Below are positions 50,561-60,241 of a stretch of 64,000 nucleotides of DNA, in pieces (within the stretch, counting starts at the first letter, position 1; every line of letters begins with the position of its first letter). The DNA is from JADGRB01 sp963835825 (GTDB lineage: Bacteria > Myxococcota_A > Polyangia > Fen-1088), in assembly GCA_963835825.1 (NCBI GenBank), contig CAWIGZ010000001.1, positions 248,001-312,000 on the forward strand. The letters are read 5' to 3'. Below the pieces are notes generated by a model, which made no database searches, was not told where the DNA came from, and was given only the letters and a program-made list of their open reading frames with translations. The position numbers and the translations under genes are program-made.

Positions 50561-51241
50561 ATGTCCATCGACGGCGCGGGCGCCATTCCCCCGGCGCGCG
50601 TCTGCGCCGAGCTGGGGCCGCTGCTCCTCGACGAGCGCCGGCAGCGCATCGACGAGGCGGCCCGGAGCCGCCTGGGCGGCCTGCGGATCGTCATCGAGAA
50701 CCTGCACGACCCGCACAACGGCGCGGCGGTGCTGCGCAGCGCGGAGGCGTTCGGCATCCAGCGCGTCGAGGTCATCGAGAGCGTCGAGCCGTTCCGCTAC
50801 TCGAGCACGGTCACCCAGGGGTGCGAGAAGTGGCTGGACGTCATCCGGCACAAGACGCTGGCCGCGGCGGTGGCCGGGCTGCGCGCGGACGGGTTCGCCC
50901 TCTACGCCGCCGTCCCGGGCGCCCCGGTCGCCCTGGACGAGCTCGATTTTTCGCGCCCGGCGGCGGTCATGGTCGGCAACGAGCACGACGGGCTCACGGC
51001 CGAGGCGATCGCGGCCGCCGACGTCCGGTTCGGGATCCCGATGCACGGGCTGACCCAGAGCCTCAACCTTTCTGTCGCAACAGCGCTCATCGCCGCGCGG
51101 GCCTCGACGCTTCGTCGCAGCGCGCTCGGCAGCCCGACCGATCTCCACGACGCGGCGATCTTGGCCCTGCGCGCCCGGTTCTATGCGGCGTCGGTCCGGG
51201 GGGCCGACGTCATTTTGGCGCGCGCGGCGGCGGTTTCTTGA
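50561..51241 (+). CDS. SpoU/TrmH-family RNA 2'-O-methyltransferase
   Basis: 226 residues with the knotted SPOUT fold. Motif 1 is LRIVIENLHDPHNGAAVLRSAEAFGI (Asn/Arg), motif 2 VMVGNEHDGLTAEAI, motif 3 IPMHGLTQSLNLSVATALI. The EKWL and HDAAILALRARFY segments resemble TrmH, which methylates G18 of tRNA, better than RlmB. Divergent from the kdp operon with about 220 bases between. It ends 31 bases before the PBP gene. Confidence 0.85.
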   Translation: MSIDGAGAIPPARVCAELGPLLLDERRQRIDEAARSRLGGLRIVIENLHDPHNGAAVLRSAEAFGIQRVEVIESVEPFRYSSTVTQGCEKWLDVIRHKTLAAAVAGLRADGFALYAAVPGAPVALDELDFSRPAAVMVGNEHDGLTAEAIAAADVRFGIPMHGLTQSLNLSVATALIAARASTLRRSALGSPTDLHDAAILALRARFYAASVRGADVILARAAAVS

Positions 51242-51272
51242 ACCGCTCCCGGCGGGGGATAGACTGACCGGG

Positions 51273-53873
51273 ATGGCGGCCGGCCCCTCGCTCGACGATC
51301 GCGATCCGCGCCGCTCCTCCGGCAAGCGGGGGACGCCGAAGCCCCGGGCGCGCTCGCTCCGCCCGGGCGGCGGGCGCGGCGGCGGCCGGTCGTCCTGGCG
51401 GCGCGCGCTGCGGATCGGCGCCGTCGTCGCCACGCTGGGGCTGTTCGCCGGGATCGCCGCGGTGGTCGGCCTCTTCAGCTACTACGGCAGCGATCCCAAG
51501 CTCCCCAACCTGTCGCGGCTCGACACCTATCGTCCGAAGCAGCTCACGCGGATCCTCGATCGCAACGGCGCGCCGATCGGCGAGCTTGGCAGCGAGAAGC
51601 GGACCGTCGTCCCCTACGACGCGATCCCCAAGGTGCTGGTCAACGCCGTCGTCTCCGCCGAGGACGCCGACTACTTCCAGCACGGCGGGCTCAACTACCG
51701 GGGGATGGTGCGCGCTCTTCTCGAGGACGTGCTGCGCGGGCGGCGGGCGCAGGGGGGCTCGTCGATCACCCAGCAGGTGGTGAAGAACCTGGTCCTCTCG
51801 CCGGAGCGGACGATGCGCCGCAAGGTGCAGGAGATCATCCTGGCGCGGCAGCTGTCGGAGAAGCTCTCGAAGGAGGAGGTGCTCGCCCTCTACCTCAATC
51901 AGATCTACTACGGCCACGGGCGCTACGGCTGCGAGGAGGCGGCGCGCTACTTCTTCGGCAAGTCGGTGCGCGACATCAACGTGGCCGAGGCGGCGCTGCT
52001 GGCGGGGCTGCCCCAGAGCCCGGAGCGCCTCTCGCCGCGCAAGCACCCCGACGCCGCCAAGACGCGGCAACGTTACGTGCTCGGGCAGATGGCGGCCCAC
52101 GGCTACATCGACCAGGCGACCGCCGATCGGCTGGCGGCGGAGCCGATCCGTCTGGCGCGCGAGCCGGCCTCGGCGCGCGGCATCGCGGCGGAGGCGGTCG
52201 ACGTCGTGGGCGGCGTGCTGGCCGAGCGCCTCGGTGAGCAGGCCGCCGTCGAGAGCGGCCTCACCGTCACCACCACCCTGGACGGGCATCTGCAGGAGCT
52301 GGCGCGTGCCGCGGTGGAGCGAGGGCTCGAGGAGCTCGACGCCCGCCAGGGCTTTCGGGGGCCGTCGGGGCATCTGGCCGGGCCGGCGCTCGACAAGAAG
52401 CGCGTCGAGCTGGTGAAGGCGCACGCCACCGGCCTCAACGACGTCGAGATCGTCGAAGGGATCGTCACCCGGGTCGAGCCCGAGGCTGGCAACGTGAAGC
52501 TCGGCCACCTCTACGTCGACGTCGGCGTGCGGGAGAAGGGGAACGAGGCGCGCGCGGCCGTGAGGGCGCCCAGCGCGGCGCAGCAGGTCCAGGGCACGAA
52601 GTCCAAGTCCGACAAGGGCGCGCGTAAACGTGGCGCCGTTCGGAAGGGGGTCTCCGACGAGGCGCTCGAGGCGGCGAAGGTGGGCGTCAAGGAGGGTGTC
52701 GTCGATTTCGCCTACGAGCCCCGCTACAGCAAGGGGCCGAAGTCGCTGGGCGAGCGGTTCAAGCCGGGCGATCTGGTCCGCGTGAGGCTCGCCTCCGATC
52801 GGCCGCACGCGGAGGGGCGGCCGTTCCCGCTGGCGCTGGAGCTCGGGCCGCAGGCGGCCATGGTGGTGATGGATCCGGCGACGCACGAGATCCTGGCGCT
52901 GGTCGGCGGCTACGACTTTCATGCGGGCAGCTTCGATCGCAGCCTGCGGGCGATGCGGCAGCCGGGCTCGGCCTTCAAGCCGATCATCTACGCGGCGGCG
53001 ATCGAGGCGCGCAAGATCACCCCCGCCACGATCATCAACGACGCGCCCGAGGTCTACCAACTCTGGAAGCCTCAAAACTACGAGAAGGAAGAGTTCCGCG
53101 GCCCGGTCCGGGTCCGCACGGCGCTGGCCGAATCGATCAACACGGTCGCCATCAAGGTGTTGTCGGACGTCGGTCTCGACCAGGCGCGCGCGGTCGCCGC
53201 GCGGGTCGGGATCACCTCGCCGATCGCGCCCGATATCGGGCTCTCGCTGGCGCTCGGATCGCTGACGGTGACGCCGCTCGAGCTGGCCAACGTCTACGCC
53301 ACCTTCGCCGACGGCGGGCTGGCCGCGAAGGTCGACAAGTCGTCCCTGGTGAGCGCGGTCGGCGATCAGAAGATCGCGCCGCCGCAGCTGGTTCCCGGGC
53401 TGCCGCCCGAGGTCGCCTACGTGATGGTGTCGCTCATGCGCAGCGTGATCGACGAGGGGACGGCGCGCGCGGCGGTCGCCGGCAAGCTGCACCGTCCGGT
53501 GGCGGGCAAGACAGGCACCTCGAACGGCCAGCGCGACGCCTGGTTCGTCGGCTTCACGCCCGATCTCCTGGCCGCCGTGTGGGTCGGCTTCGACGACATG
53601 AAGAAGCTCGGGCGCGGCGAGGCGGGCGGCAGGACCGCGGCGCCGATCTGGGCCGACTTCATGGTGAAGGCGACCGCCGGCAAACCGACCAAGGATTTCG
53701 TCCAGCCGCCCGGCGTCGTGGTCCAGCGCATCGACAAGGCGACCGGCCTGCTCGCCTCGCCGGGCCAGGAGACCGGCACCCTCGACGAGGTCTTCCTGGA
53801 CGGCACCGCGCCGACGCAGCAGGCCCCCGCCGCCGGCCAGGAGACCAGCCCCGACAAGCTGCTCCTGCAGTGA
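51273..53873 (+). CDS. Class A penicillin-binding protein (PBP1A type)
   Basis: 866 residues. A basic cytoplasmic tail and one membrane helix (about 50-72) precede the GT51 glycosyltransferase (AVVSAEDADYFQHGGLNYRG with the catalytic Glu; GGSSITQQVVKNL; LYLNQIYYGHGRYGCEEAARYFFGKS). An OB-like insert (about 370-510) contains a Lys-rich loop, then the transpeptidase with SxxK (PGSAFKP), SxN (ESINTVA) and KTG (GKTGTSNGQRDAW). It polymerises and cross-links peptidoglycan. ATG 51273 chosen; the open frame upstream overlaps the methyltransferase. Confidence 0.95.
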   Translation: MAAGPSLDDRDPRRSSGKRGTPKPRARSLRPGGGRGGGRSSWRRALRIGAVVATLGLFAGIAAVVGLFSYYGSDPKLPNLSRLDTYRPKQLTRILDRNGAPIGELGSEKRTVVPYDAIPKVLVNAVVSAEDADYFQHGGLNYRGMVRALLEDVLRGRRAQGGSSITQQVVKNLVLSPERTMRRKVQEIILARQLSEKLSKEEVLALYLNQIYYGHGRYGCEEAARYFFGKSVRDINVAEAALLAGLPQSPERLSPRKHPDAAKTRQRYVLGQMAAHGYIDQATADRLAAEPIRLAREPASARGIAAEAVDVVGGVLAERLGEQAAVESGLTVTTTLDGHLQELARAAVERGLEELDARQGFRGPSGHLAGPALDKKRVELVKAHATGLNDVEIVEGIVTRVEPEAGNVKLGHLYVDVGVREKGNEARAAVRAPSAAQQVQGTKSKSDKGARKRGAVRKGVSDEALEAAKVGVKEGVVDFAYEPRYSKGPKSLGERFKPGDLVRVRLASDRPHAEGRPFPLALELGPQAAMVVMDPATHEILALVGGYDFHAGSFDRSLRAMRQPGSAFKPIIYAAAIEARKITPATIINDAPEVYQLWKPQNYEKEEFRGPVRVRTALAESINTVAIKVLSDVGLDQARAVAARVGITSPIAPDIGLSLALGSLTVTPLELANVYATFADGGLAAKVDKSSLVSAVGDQKIAPPQLVPGLPPEVAYVMVSLMRSVIDEGTARAAVAGKLHRPVAGKTGTSNGQRDAWFVGFTPDLLAAVWVGFDDMKKLGRGEAGGRTAAPIWADFMVKATAGKPTKDFVQPPGVVVQRIDKATGLLASPGQETGTLDEVFLDGTAPTQQAPAAGQETSPDKLLLQ

Positions 53874-53878
53874 AGAGC

Positions 53879-53972
53879 GCGGGAGGGGGTACCCCTCCCG
53901 CGGACCCACCCCCAGATGAGTCGAACCCAGAAGCTCCTCGACGGGCGGTGTCTCCGGCGGGCAAAGCCCGCC
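53879..53972. terminator. Paired GC hairpins between convergent genes
   Basis: GCGGGAGGGG-GTA-CCCCTCCCGC (53879-53901) and GGCGGGC-AAA-GCCCGCC (53956-53972) lie between the convergent PBP and MXAN_5187-type genes. Neither has a T-run, so termination is only probable. Confidence 0.45.
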
Positions 53973-53996
53973 TCCGATCCAGAGGGAGAGAGCGCG

Positions 53997-55787
53997 CTAT
54001 TCGCGGATGGGCGTGGCGCGAAGCGCCGCCTTGCCGTCCTTGACGTAGACGGAGAAGCGGACCGTGCGGCAGGCGTGCTTGGCGACCAGGGCAGACTTGT
54101 TGTCGCGCAGCTTCTGGAGAAACTTCGCCTGGGTGAGGCCGGCGGTCGGCTCGCCGCAGGAGCGCTTGGTCTCGACGAAGTCGTCGAAGACGTGCCGGAA
54201 GTGCGCGTCTTCCTCTTCCCGAAGATCGTAGGGAACGACGCGGGTCGCTTCCCCCTCCGGCATCTGGCGATCGGCGTCCGCCTCGGCGTCGGACTTTGCC
54301 TCGTCGATGGCGTCGGCCGGCAACTGCTGGGCCCAAGGCGCCGGCTTGATCGCCGGGGGGAGAGATGAGGAGCTGCCGCCGAGCCCGGCGGCCGAGAACG
54401 GCTGCGGCAGAGACGGCGCCGAGAACGACGGCGCGGGCGGCGGACTGAACGACGGCAGCGGCGGCGGCGCAAAGCCCCCGGGCGGGGGAGCCGGCGGGAA
54501 CGCCGGGGCGGCCGGTGGGAAGGCCGGCGGCGCCGGCGGGTTGAACGCCGACGCCGGCGTTGCCCCCGAAAAGGCCGAGCCGGCCGACGGCAGATCGAAG
54601 GTGCTTCCGCCCGAGGGGCCGAGGATGGCGTTCAGGTCCTTGCCGGCCATCTCCGAGCGGGCGCTCGGCGCGTGGGTGAAGCGCTCGACCGCCGCGTTCA
54701 CGTCCCGAGCCAGGCCGCCATACTTGCCGCCGTACTTGTGGTCGTCGATCTTGTGGATGTCGCCGGCGGCCAGCTTCTGCAGCTCCCGCCGCAGCCGGCC
54801 CAGCGGCGCCTCGACCTCCACCCGCTGCAGAACGAGGCCGATGGCGATCATGGCGAACGTGACCAGGGTGAGCGGCACCCAGGGAAAGTTCCCCCACTTG
54901 AGATCGTTGGAGCTGACGTTGGAGAGCAGCGCCCCCAGGTCGGTCTTCGCCGGCTGCTTCCCGAGCAGCGCGTAGTAGGCCTCCTGCTCGCCCGCTTGGC
55001 CGGGGAACGGGGCGGCGACGGCGAGCAGCTTGTCCTGCCCGACGGTGAGCGGCAGCGCGGGCGTCCGCTTGAGCTCGGCGATCTCCGCCGAGTGCTGGGT
55101 GACCATCTCGGGAAGCGCGTCCAGCTCGCCGGCCGGGCGGGAGCTGGCGATCACCTTGCCCCGCAGGAGCAACGCCACGTCGACGTCGAGGTTCTTCTTG
55201 AGGCGCTCGACCAGGCCGGGCCCCGTCTCGGCGCCGATGTAGAGCGCGCCCACGATCCGATCCTTGCCCTTCGAGAGCACCGGAGCGCCGGCGACCCGTT
55301 CGAGCCGGCCGCCCACGCCCCAGACGTCGTCGGAGAGGTAGCCTCGGAGCGCGTCGGCCACCACCTCGACGCCGCCGATGTAGTCGCCGTACTCCTTCTC
55401 GTTGTCGCCGCCTACCCGGGCGATGACCCGCCCCTTGTTGTCGAGCGCCACGATCTCGTCGATGCCGCCCGTCGCCAGATCGGGGATCAGCGTCCGAAAG
55501 CGATCCTGGATGGTGCGATGAATGACCGTGTACTCGCCCGAGCCGCGGGAGGCGGCGTCGAGCGACTCCGAGAGGATGGCGTCCCGTCCGAGCTTGGAGA
55601 CGCGATCGATCCACTTGTGCGCGTCGACCTTGAACATCTGCTCGGCCGCGTACTGCGCGCGATCGAGCCGCTGTCCCTCCAGCGCGGCCAGCTTCTGCAC
55701 GGCGGGGCGGGGCGCGACCAGCGCGAACGTCCCGGCCACCGCGGCGACGAGGGCGATCAGGATGAACCAGATCTTCGAGAGGAACAT
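53997..55787 (-). CDS. MXAN_5187-type membrane sensor-like protein
   Basis: 596 residues. Helix 1 (about 6-26), a periplasmic region (about 30-290) resembling a Cache-type sensor (VIHRTIQDRFRTLIPDL, IDEIVALDNKGRVIAR, GALYIGAETG), helix 2 (about 310-330), then a HAMP-like segment (APLGRLRRELQKLAAGDIHKI). A 150-residue Pro/Ala/Ser-rich linker leads to a C-terminal domain (HFRHVFDDFVETKRSCGEPT...CRTVRFSVYVKDGKAALRATPI), which I recognise as the MXAN_5187 C-terminal domain found in Myxococcota. No kinase or cyclase is attached. It directly abuts the upstream gene. Confidence 0.75.
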   Translation of the reverse strand: MFLSKIWFILIALVAAVAGTFALVAPRPAVQKLAALEGQRLDRAQYAAEQMFKVDAHKWIDRVSKLGRDAILSESLDAASRGSGEYTVIHRTIQDRFRTLIPDLATGGIDEIVALDNKGRVIARVGGDNEKEYGDYIGGVEVVADALRGYLSDDVWGVGGRLERVAGAPVLSKGKDRIVGALYIGAETGPGLVERLKKNLDVDVALLLRGKVIASSRPAGELDALPEMVTQHSAEIAELKRTPALPLTVGQDKLLAVAAPFPGQAGEQEAYYALLGKQPAKTDLGALLSNVSSNDLKWGNFPWVPLTLVTFAMIAIGLVLQRVEVEAPLGRLRRELQKLAAGDIHKIDDHKYGGKYGGLARDVNAAVERFTHAPSARSEMAGKDLNAILGPSGGSTFDLPSAGSAFSGATPASAFNPPAPPAFPPAAPAFPPAPPPGGFAPPPLPSFSPPPAPSFSAPSLPQPFSAAGLGGSSSSLPPAIKPAPWAQQLPADAIDEAKSDAEADADRQMPEGEATRVVPYDLREEEDAHFRHVFDDFVETKRSCGEPTAGLTQAKFLQKLRDNKSALVAKHACRTVRFSVYVKDGKAALRATPIRE

Positions 55788-56522
55788 CTACTCCGCCGCT
55801 TCTTTTTCGGCTTCTTTTTCGGCCCCTTTTTGGCCTGGAGGTGCCACCTTCACGATGACCTCTTCCTTCGAGGCGGCGTCGACCTCCTGCTCGGCCGCCC
55901 ACCTTCCCCGGGCCCAGACCTTCAGATGAACCTTGGCGTCGGGGACACCGGCGATCGAGAAGCTCCCCTTTTCGTCGGCGGTCGCGAAGAACGGCGAGTC
56001 GACGATGATCACCGAGATCATGATGTGCGGGTACTCGGAGTCGTGGATGGCGTAGCCGCCGATCGCGTCGAACTTGGCGCGCCGGGTGGCGCCCGGCGGC
56101 AGCTGCTCGAGCGGCATCACCGACGGCGTCTCCGGGGTCGAAAGGTCGAGCCGGACCTTGCCGGTGTTCTTGATCTCGATGACCGAGCCGGGGCCGGTGA
56201 TCACCATCCGCGGATGGGCGTCGAGCCCGCCGATCTCGACCGTGACGGTCCGGGCCGGCGGCGGGTGGGCGCCGTTGACGTTCTCCAGCACCACGGCGGT
56301 CTCCAGCTTGACCCCGCCGCCGTTCTGGACCGGAACGTTCCCGTTTTCGAGGCGCCAGTAGCCCTGGTAGAGCCGGCTCGAGCGGGCGGACTCAGGCAGC
56401 TTGACCGTCCCCTTCAGCGTCCCCGCTGACGCGGAGGCGCCGCCGGCGAACGCCAGCGCGAACGCCAGGGCGGCACCGACAGCGGGGAAAGAGACGCGCG
56501 AGGGGCTCCGCAGGGTCATCAT
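55788..56522 (-). CDS. Exported protein with plastocyanin-like and carboxypeptidase-regulatory-like folds
   Basis: 244 residues starting MMTLRSPSRVSF, with a signal peptide to about ASA. The body contains TLKGTVKLPE, a cupredoxin-like middle (VIEIKNTGKVRLDLSTPE, PPGATRRAKF, YAIHDSEYPHIMISVIIV) and a terminal GSFSIAGVPDAKVHLKVW strand set typical of carboxypeptidase regulatory-like domains. Copper ligands are not convincing. The tail is an acidic/basic low-complexity stretch (GAEKEAEKEAAE). Its stop touches the ATG of the MXAN_5187-type gene, so the two probably function together. Confidence 0.7.
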   Translation of the reverse strand: MMTLRSPSRVSFPAVGAALAFALAFAGGASASAGTLKGTVKLPESARSSRLYQGYWRLENGNVPVQNGGGVKLETAVVLENVNGAHPPPARTVTVEIGGLDAHPRMVITGPGSVIEIKNTGKVRLDLSTPETPSVMPLEQLPPGATRRAKFDAIGGYAIHDSEYPHIMISVIIVDSPFFATADEKGSFSIAGVPDAKVHLKVWARGRWAAEQEVDAASKEEVIVKVAPPGQKGAEKEAEKEAAE

Positions 56523-56601
56523 CCAACAGCTGAAAAAAGCGAAACGAGGCAGCACGTTATCTTGGCTGTCTTCTTCCTGTCAACGAGTCAAATCCATCGA
56601 T

Positions 56602-57678
56602 TTACGCCGGGGTCGAGCCGGAAACCGGCGGCCCCGACGTCCCGTTGGGCCCCGTTTCGCCCGCGGAGGAGGAGCCGTCGCGGATCAGGCGGGCCGGCAC
56701 ACCCAGCACGATCCCCTCGCGCCGCAGGCGCGCCAGCAGACGCTTGCGAAGCTCGTGTCCCGCCGGCCCTTGCGCCTCGACATCGCCGACCTGGACCCCG
56801 GAGCTCCAGACTTGCCCGGCGTCGGTCACGTCGATGAGGCGCGCGACCGGCTTCCCCCGAATCAGTGAGGGCAGCTCGGCGGCCGCGCGGGCCAGCTCGT
56901 CGTTGAGGCACGCCTCGACGGCCGACGGCTCCGACCCCGGGGCCACGACGAGGTTGACCGCCATCCCCACCGGAGCGGCGGGCAGATGAAAGTTGGTGAG
57001 GGTCGCCTGCGACAGCTTCTGGTTCGGCACGATGACGGTGTTGTTCTTCAGCGTGCGAAGCCGCGACGAGCGCCAGCCGATCGATTCGACGTACCCCTCT
57101 TCCCCCTGGGCGTCGTTGATCTTGATGTAGTCGCCGGGCCGCACGGGGCGATCGGCCAGCAGGTAGAGGCCGGCGAAGAAGTTGGCCAGCGTCTCCTGCA
57201 GCGCCAGCGCGACCGCCAGCGATCCGACGCCGAGGGTGGTCACCAGCGGAGCGACCGGCACCCCCAGCGTCTCCAGCGCCGTGATGATTGCCAGCGCACC
57301 GACCAGCAACCGGACCGAGACGCGGGCCACGCCAAGCGCGGGGCTCATCGAGGGGTTGCGCGTCGCGTACTCCGTCACCGCGGCGACGGCCACGCGTGAG
57401 ACCACCAGGGCGCAGGCCAGCACGAACCCGATGTCGAGCCCTCCGTGCAGCCAGCGCGCGAGGCGTCCCGGCAGACCGAGGTCGGGAATCCAGAGGATGC
57501 CGCCGATCAAGACCGCGCAGGCGACCGGGATCGACACCGCCGGCTTGCTGGAGAGCCAGCGCGACGTCACCCCGCGCGCCAGCCGGGCCGCCAGCCCGGC
57601 CAGCAGGACCAGCGCCAGCAGCAAGATCGCGAGGATCAGCCCGGGCGCCGCGTCGACGTCGATTCCCGCGAGCCGCAT
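56602..57678 (-). CDS. MscS-family mechanosensitive channel
   Basis: 358 residues from ATG 57678 (MRLAGIDVDAAPG). Four to five N-terminal helices lead to the pore helix VTTLGVGSLAVALALQETLANFFAGLYLLADRPVRPGD, followed by the beta domain YVESIGWRSSRLRTLKNNTVIVPNQKLSQATLTNF, both signature MscS segments. It releases solutes under osmotic downshift. The open frame to 57735 would add unlikely residues. Divergent from queF, with a short AT-rich gap. Confidence 0.92.
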   Translation of the reverse strand: MRLAGIDVDAAPGLILAILLLALVLLAGLAARLARGVTSRWLSSKPAVSIPVACAVLIGGILWIPDLGLPGRLARWLHGGLDIGFVLACALVVSRVAVAAVTEYATRNPSMSPALGVARVSVRLLVGALAIITALETLGVPVAPLVTTLGVGSLAVALALQETLANFFAGLYLLADRPVRPGDYIKINDAQGEEGYVESIGWRSSRLRTLKNNTVIVPNQKLSQATLTNFHLPAAPVGMAVNLVVAPGSEPSAVEACLNDELARAAAELPSLIRGKPVARLIDVTDAGQVWSSGVQVGDVEAQGPAGHELRKRLLARLRREGIVLGVPARLIRDGSSSAGETGPNGTSGPPVSGSTPA

Positions 57679-57710
57679 GGTCCGCTGTTTCGTATATCCT
57701 TTTTCGACTG

Positions 57711-58076
57711 ATGACCACCAGGCCCACCAAGACACTCGAGACCTTCCCCAACCCGAACCCGGAGCGCGACTACGAGATCCGCTTCGAGTGCCCGGAGTTC
57801 ACCTGCCTTTGCCCGAAGACCGGCCAGCCAGATTTCGCGGTGATCCACGTCGACTACGTCCCGGACGCGCTGTGCGTCGAGCTCAAATCCTGGAAGCTCT
57901 ACCTCTGGTCCTACCGGGACGAAGGCGCGTTCCACGAGGCCGTGACCAACCGGATCTTGAATGACCTGGTGGCCGCCATCAAGCCGCGGCGGGCCCGGGT
58001 GACGGGGGTGTTCAACGTGCGCGGCGGGATCACGACCACGGTGGTGGTCACCCATCCCAACCCCGGCTCCCGCTAA
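57711..58076 (+). CDS. queF: NADPH-dependent 7-cyano-7-deazaguanine reductase
   Basis: 121 residues, the short single-domain QueF form. ECPEFTCLCPKTGQPDFA holds the nucleophilic Cys, CVELKSWKLYLWSYRDEG is the NADPH-binding QueF motif, and FHEAVTN provides the conserved His-Glu. It makes preQ1 for queuosine in tRNA. No other que genes nearby, and no preQ1 riboswitch seen ahead of it. Confidence 0.96.
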   Translation: MTTRPTKTLETFPNPNPERDYEIRFECPEFTCLCPKTGQPDFAVIHVDYVPDALCVELKSWKLYLWSYRDEGAFHEAVTNRILNDLVAAIKPRRARVTGVFNVRGGITTTVVVTHPNPGSR

Positions 58077-58124
58077 TCCCAAACCGGCCCCTTGTCGCAC
58101 GGGCCCCGGGTCGTGCTCACCTTT

Positions 58125-58213
58125 CGTCGTGCCGGGGCTCGTGCTTCGTCGCGCCGGCCGCTCGTGCTTCGTCGTGCCGGGGCTCGTGCTTCGTCGTGCC
58201 GGGGCTCGTGCTT
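58125..58213. repeat. Four tandem 22-23 bp repeats
   Basis: Four copies of CGTCGTGCCGGGGCTCGTGC-TT (unit 2 is a 23-bp variant), directly next to the large palindrome and just after queF. The final bases of the last copy merge into the outer arm of the palindrome. No protein-coding sense. Confidence 0.85.
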
Positions 58214-58466
58214 CGTCGCACCGCCGAGTGAGGTCGAGGTAAACCCCGGGCCGTGCGGTATCGGAGGTCGCCCGCACGCTCCCGCGCTCGCCTCCGCACG
58301 GAACTTTTTTCCGGCCGCGAGGAGCGCGAGCTCAAATCGCAGGGTGCGCTCCTCGCGGCCGGAAAAAAGTCTCGCGCGGAAGCTCGCGTGACAGCGAGCG
58401 GCGGTCCCCGATTCCGCGCGACGCGGGGTTCACGTCGACCTCACTCGGCGGCGCGACGAAGCACGA
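58206..58466. repeat. Nested palindrome of about 260 bp (two inverted element copies)
   Basis: Perfect 25-bp arms at 58303-58327 and 58346-58370 (TTTTTTCCGGCCGCGAGG core) with an 18-base loop. Outer imperfect arms at about 58206-58246 and 58425-58466 contain CACTCGGCGG-type sequence. The DNA between inner and outer arms is also alignable, so the block is two inverted copies of a roughly 120-bp element. A partial third copy starts at about 58471. The whole gap 58077-58539 has no gene. Confidence 0.85.
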
Positions 58467-58539
58467 ACGGCACCCCCCGATTCCGCACGGCCGAAGCCCC
58501 CGAGGGACTGGAAGGGTCCCGGGAGCGCCTAGGAGGCGC

Positions 58540-60241
58540 CTAGTGGTGCTTCTTCTTCCCGCCACGCTTCGCGGCCTTGGCCTTCTTCCCGCCCTTGCCC
58601 TTGCCCGCGGCGGACGGCATGTCGGCGGAGGCGTCCGCGACGGTCGCAGCCGCGGTGGCCGCGGGGGCCAGATCGCCGGCGCCCTGGTTCTGGATGATCG
58701 CTTCCGTCACCCGGGTCTCGCCGAGCAGGTCGCGCGCGCCGGGGAGGCGGACCGCCTTCTCGTCGCGGGCGATCTGCGGCGTCGAGCTTCTCGACGCACT
58801 CCTTGCAGTCCTTCGTCCCGAGGCGCGCCAGACCGAACAGGATCGCCTGGTGCACCGGGTAACGATCCTGGGCCATCGTGGTGATCGGCTTCATCGCCGC
58901 CAGCAGCAGCGGCAGCGCCTGCTTGGGTTTGCCCGAGAAGGCGAGGGCGAAGGCGGCCTTCTCCGCGCGGGTCCAGGAGGGGTCGTTCAGCGTCTTGCCG
59001 TAGCAGGCGAGGTCGTCGCCGCACTCCTTGGCCACCTGCATGCGGTCGAGCGCCATGCCGAAGACGCCCTGGGCGGCGGTCTCGTTGTCGACCAGCGCCT
59101 TGAAGGCGTCGTAGCTCTCCTTGCCGGCGATCCGGGCCAGCGCGATGGCGGCGCTGGCGCGCAGATCGGCCGCCGTCTCGCCTTCGCTGTTCTTGACGTT
59201 GCCGTTCTTGGCCACGTCCATCAGCACCGGCACCGCGCGCCGATCGCCCGACAGGTAGAGCGCGTCGGCGGCCGAGGCGCGCTCGGAGGGGTCGACCTTG
59301 GCGTCCTTCAGGTCCGCCAGGATGGCGTCCACGGCGGCCGGCGTGGCGATGTAGCCGAGCGAGATGAGGGCGGCGCGCCGCTCGTCGCCGCGCGCCTTCT
59401 TGTGGAGGAGCGCGGTCAGCGCCGGCACCGCCTTCTTGGCCCGCAGGTCGCCGAGGATGATGGCGCCCTTCTTGGGGACGACGCCTGGCGTGTACTCCTC
59501 GAACTTGAGCCGGGTCGCCATCTCCTGAATCTCGGGGTTCTTCTCCTGCATGAGCAGGATGACCGGGTCGACGGCCGGCGCGCCGATCCGCACCAGCGCC
59601 AGCCGGCACTCCTGGAAGATGTCCGTCCCGCGGCCGGTCATGAAGAGTCCCTTGATGAGGGCCGGGATCGCCTGCGGGTCGCGGAACTCCGCCAGGGCCA
59701 GCGCGGCGCGCTGGTTGAGCAGGAAGTCCTGCTCGTCGGCCGAGGTCGTCAGGATCTTCATCAGCGTCGGGACGGCGCGCTTGTCGCCGATCTTCACCAG
59801 GGCCCGCATGGCGGCGATGCGCGTGCTGTTGGCGCGCGACTTGATGGGCAGCGGCTTTTCCACCGCGGCGATCAGCGGGGCGACCGCCTCGGTCGCCTTC
59901 ATCTCGCCGAGCACGCCGGCGGCGATGGTGGCGCGATCGAAGTCGTCGTCGTTGTAGTCGAGCGCCTCGATCATGATCTGCTTGGTGCGCGGATCCTGAT
60001 ACCGGGCCAGCGCCTCGAGGAACTCGGGCCGCTTGGCGTCGTTGTAAAGATCGATGAGGGCCGGCACGGCCGGGCGCGCCTTCTCGACGTCCATGTTGGC
60101 CAGGTGATCGAGCGCTTCCTTCTGGACGCGCAGGTCTTTGAGCTGCTTGGCCCAGGTCATCGGGTCATTGGGGTCTCCCTGGCAGGCGAGACCTCCGAAA
60201 ACCAAAGTCACGGCGAGGGCGGCGGTGAGCTGGGTGCGCAT
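58540..60241 (-). CDS. HEAT-repeat lipoprotein, frameshifted near its end
   Basis: About 566 residues. Cys20 is in a lipobox (GGLAC). Most of the protein is HEAT/PBS-type repeats (about 40-480): PAVPALIDLYND, AVAPLIAAVEKP, AVPTLMKILTT, AIPALIKGLF, AVPALTALLHKK, AVPVLMDVAKN. A Cys-containing segment follows (CGDDLACYG, TKDCKECVEK). One extra base at 58778-58779 breaks the frame; restored, the tail reads QIARDEKAVRLPGARDLLGE and ends GGKKKHH, an Ala/Lys-rich end. HEAT solenoids bind proteins; being next to the Exb cluster it may be its periplasmic partner (inference). Confidence 0.8.

Noticed and set aside
57660..57711. preQ1 riboswitch ahead of queF
   Set aside because: The gap to the divergent mscS gene is only about 30 bases and shows no aptamer-like pseudoknot.
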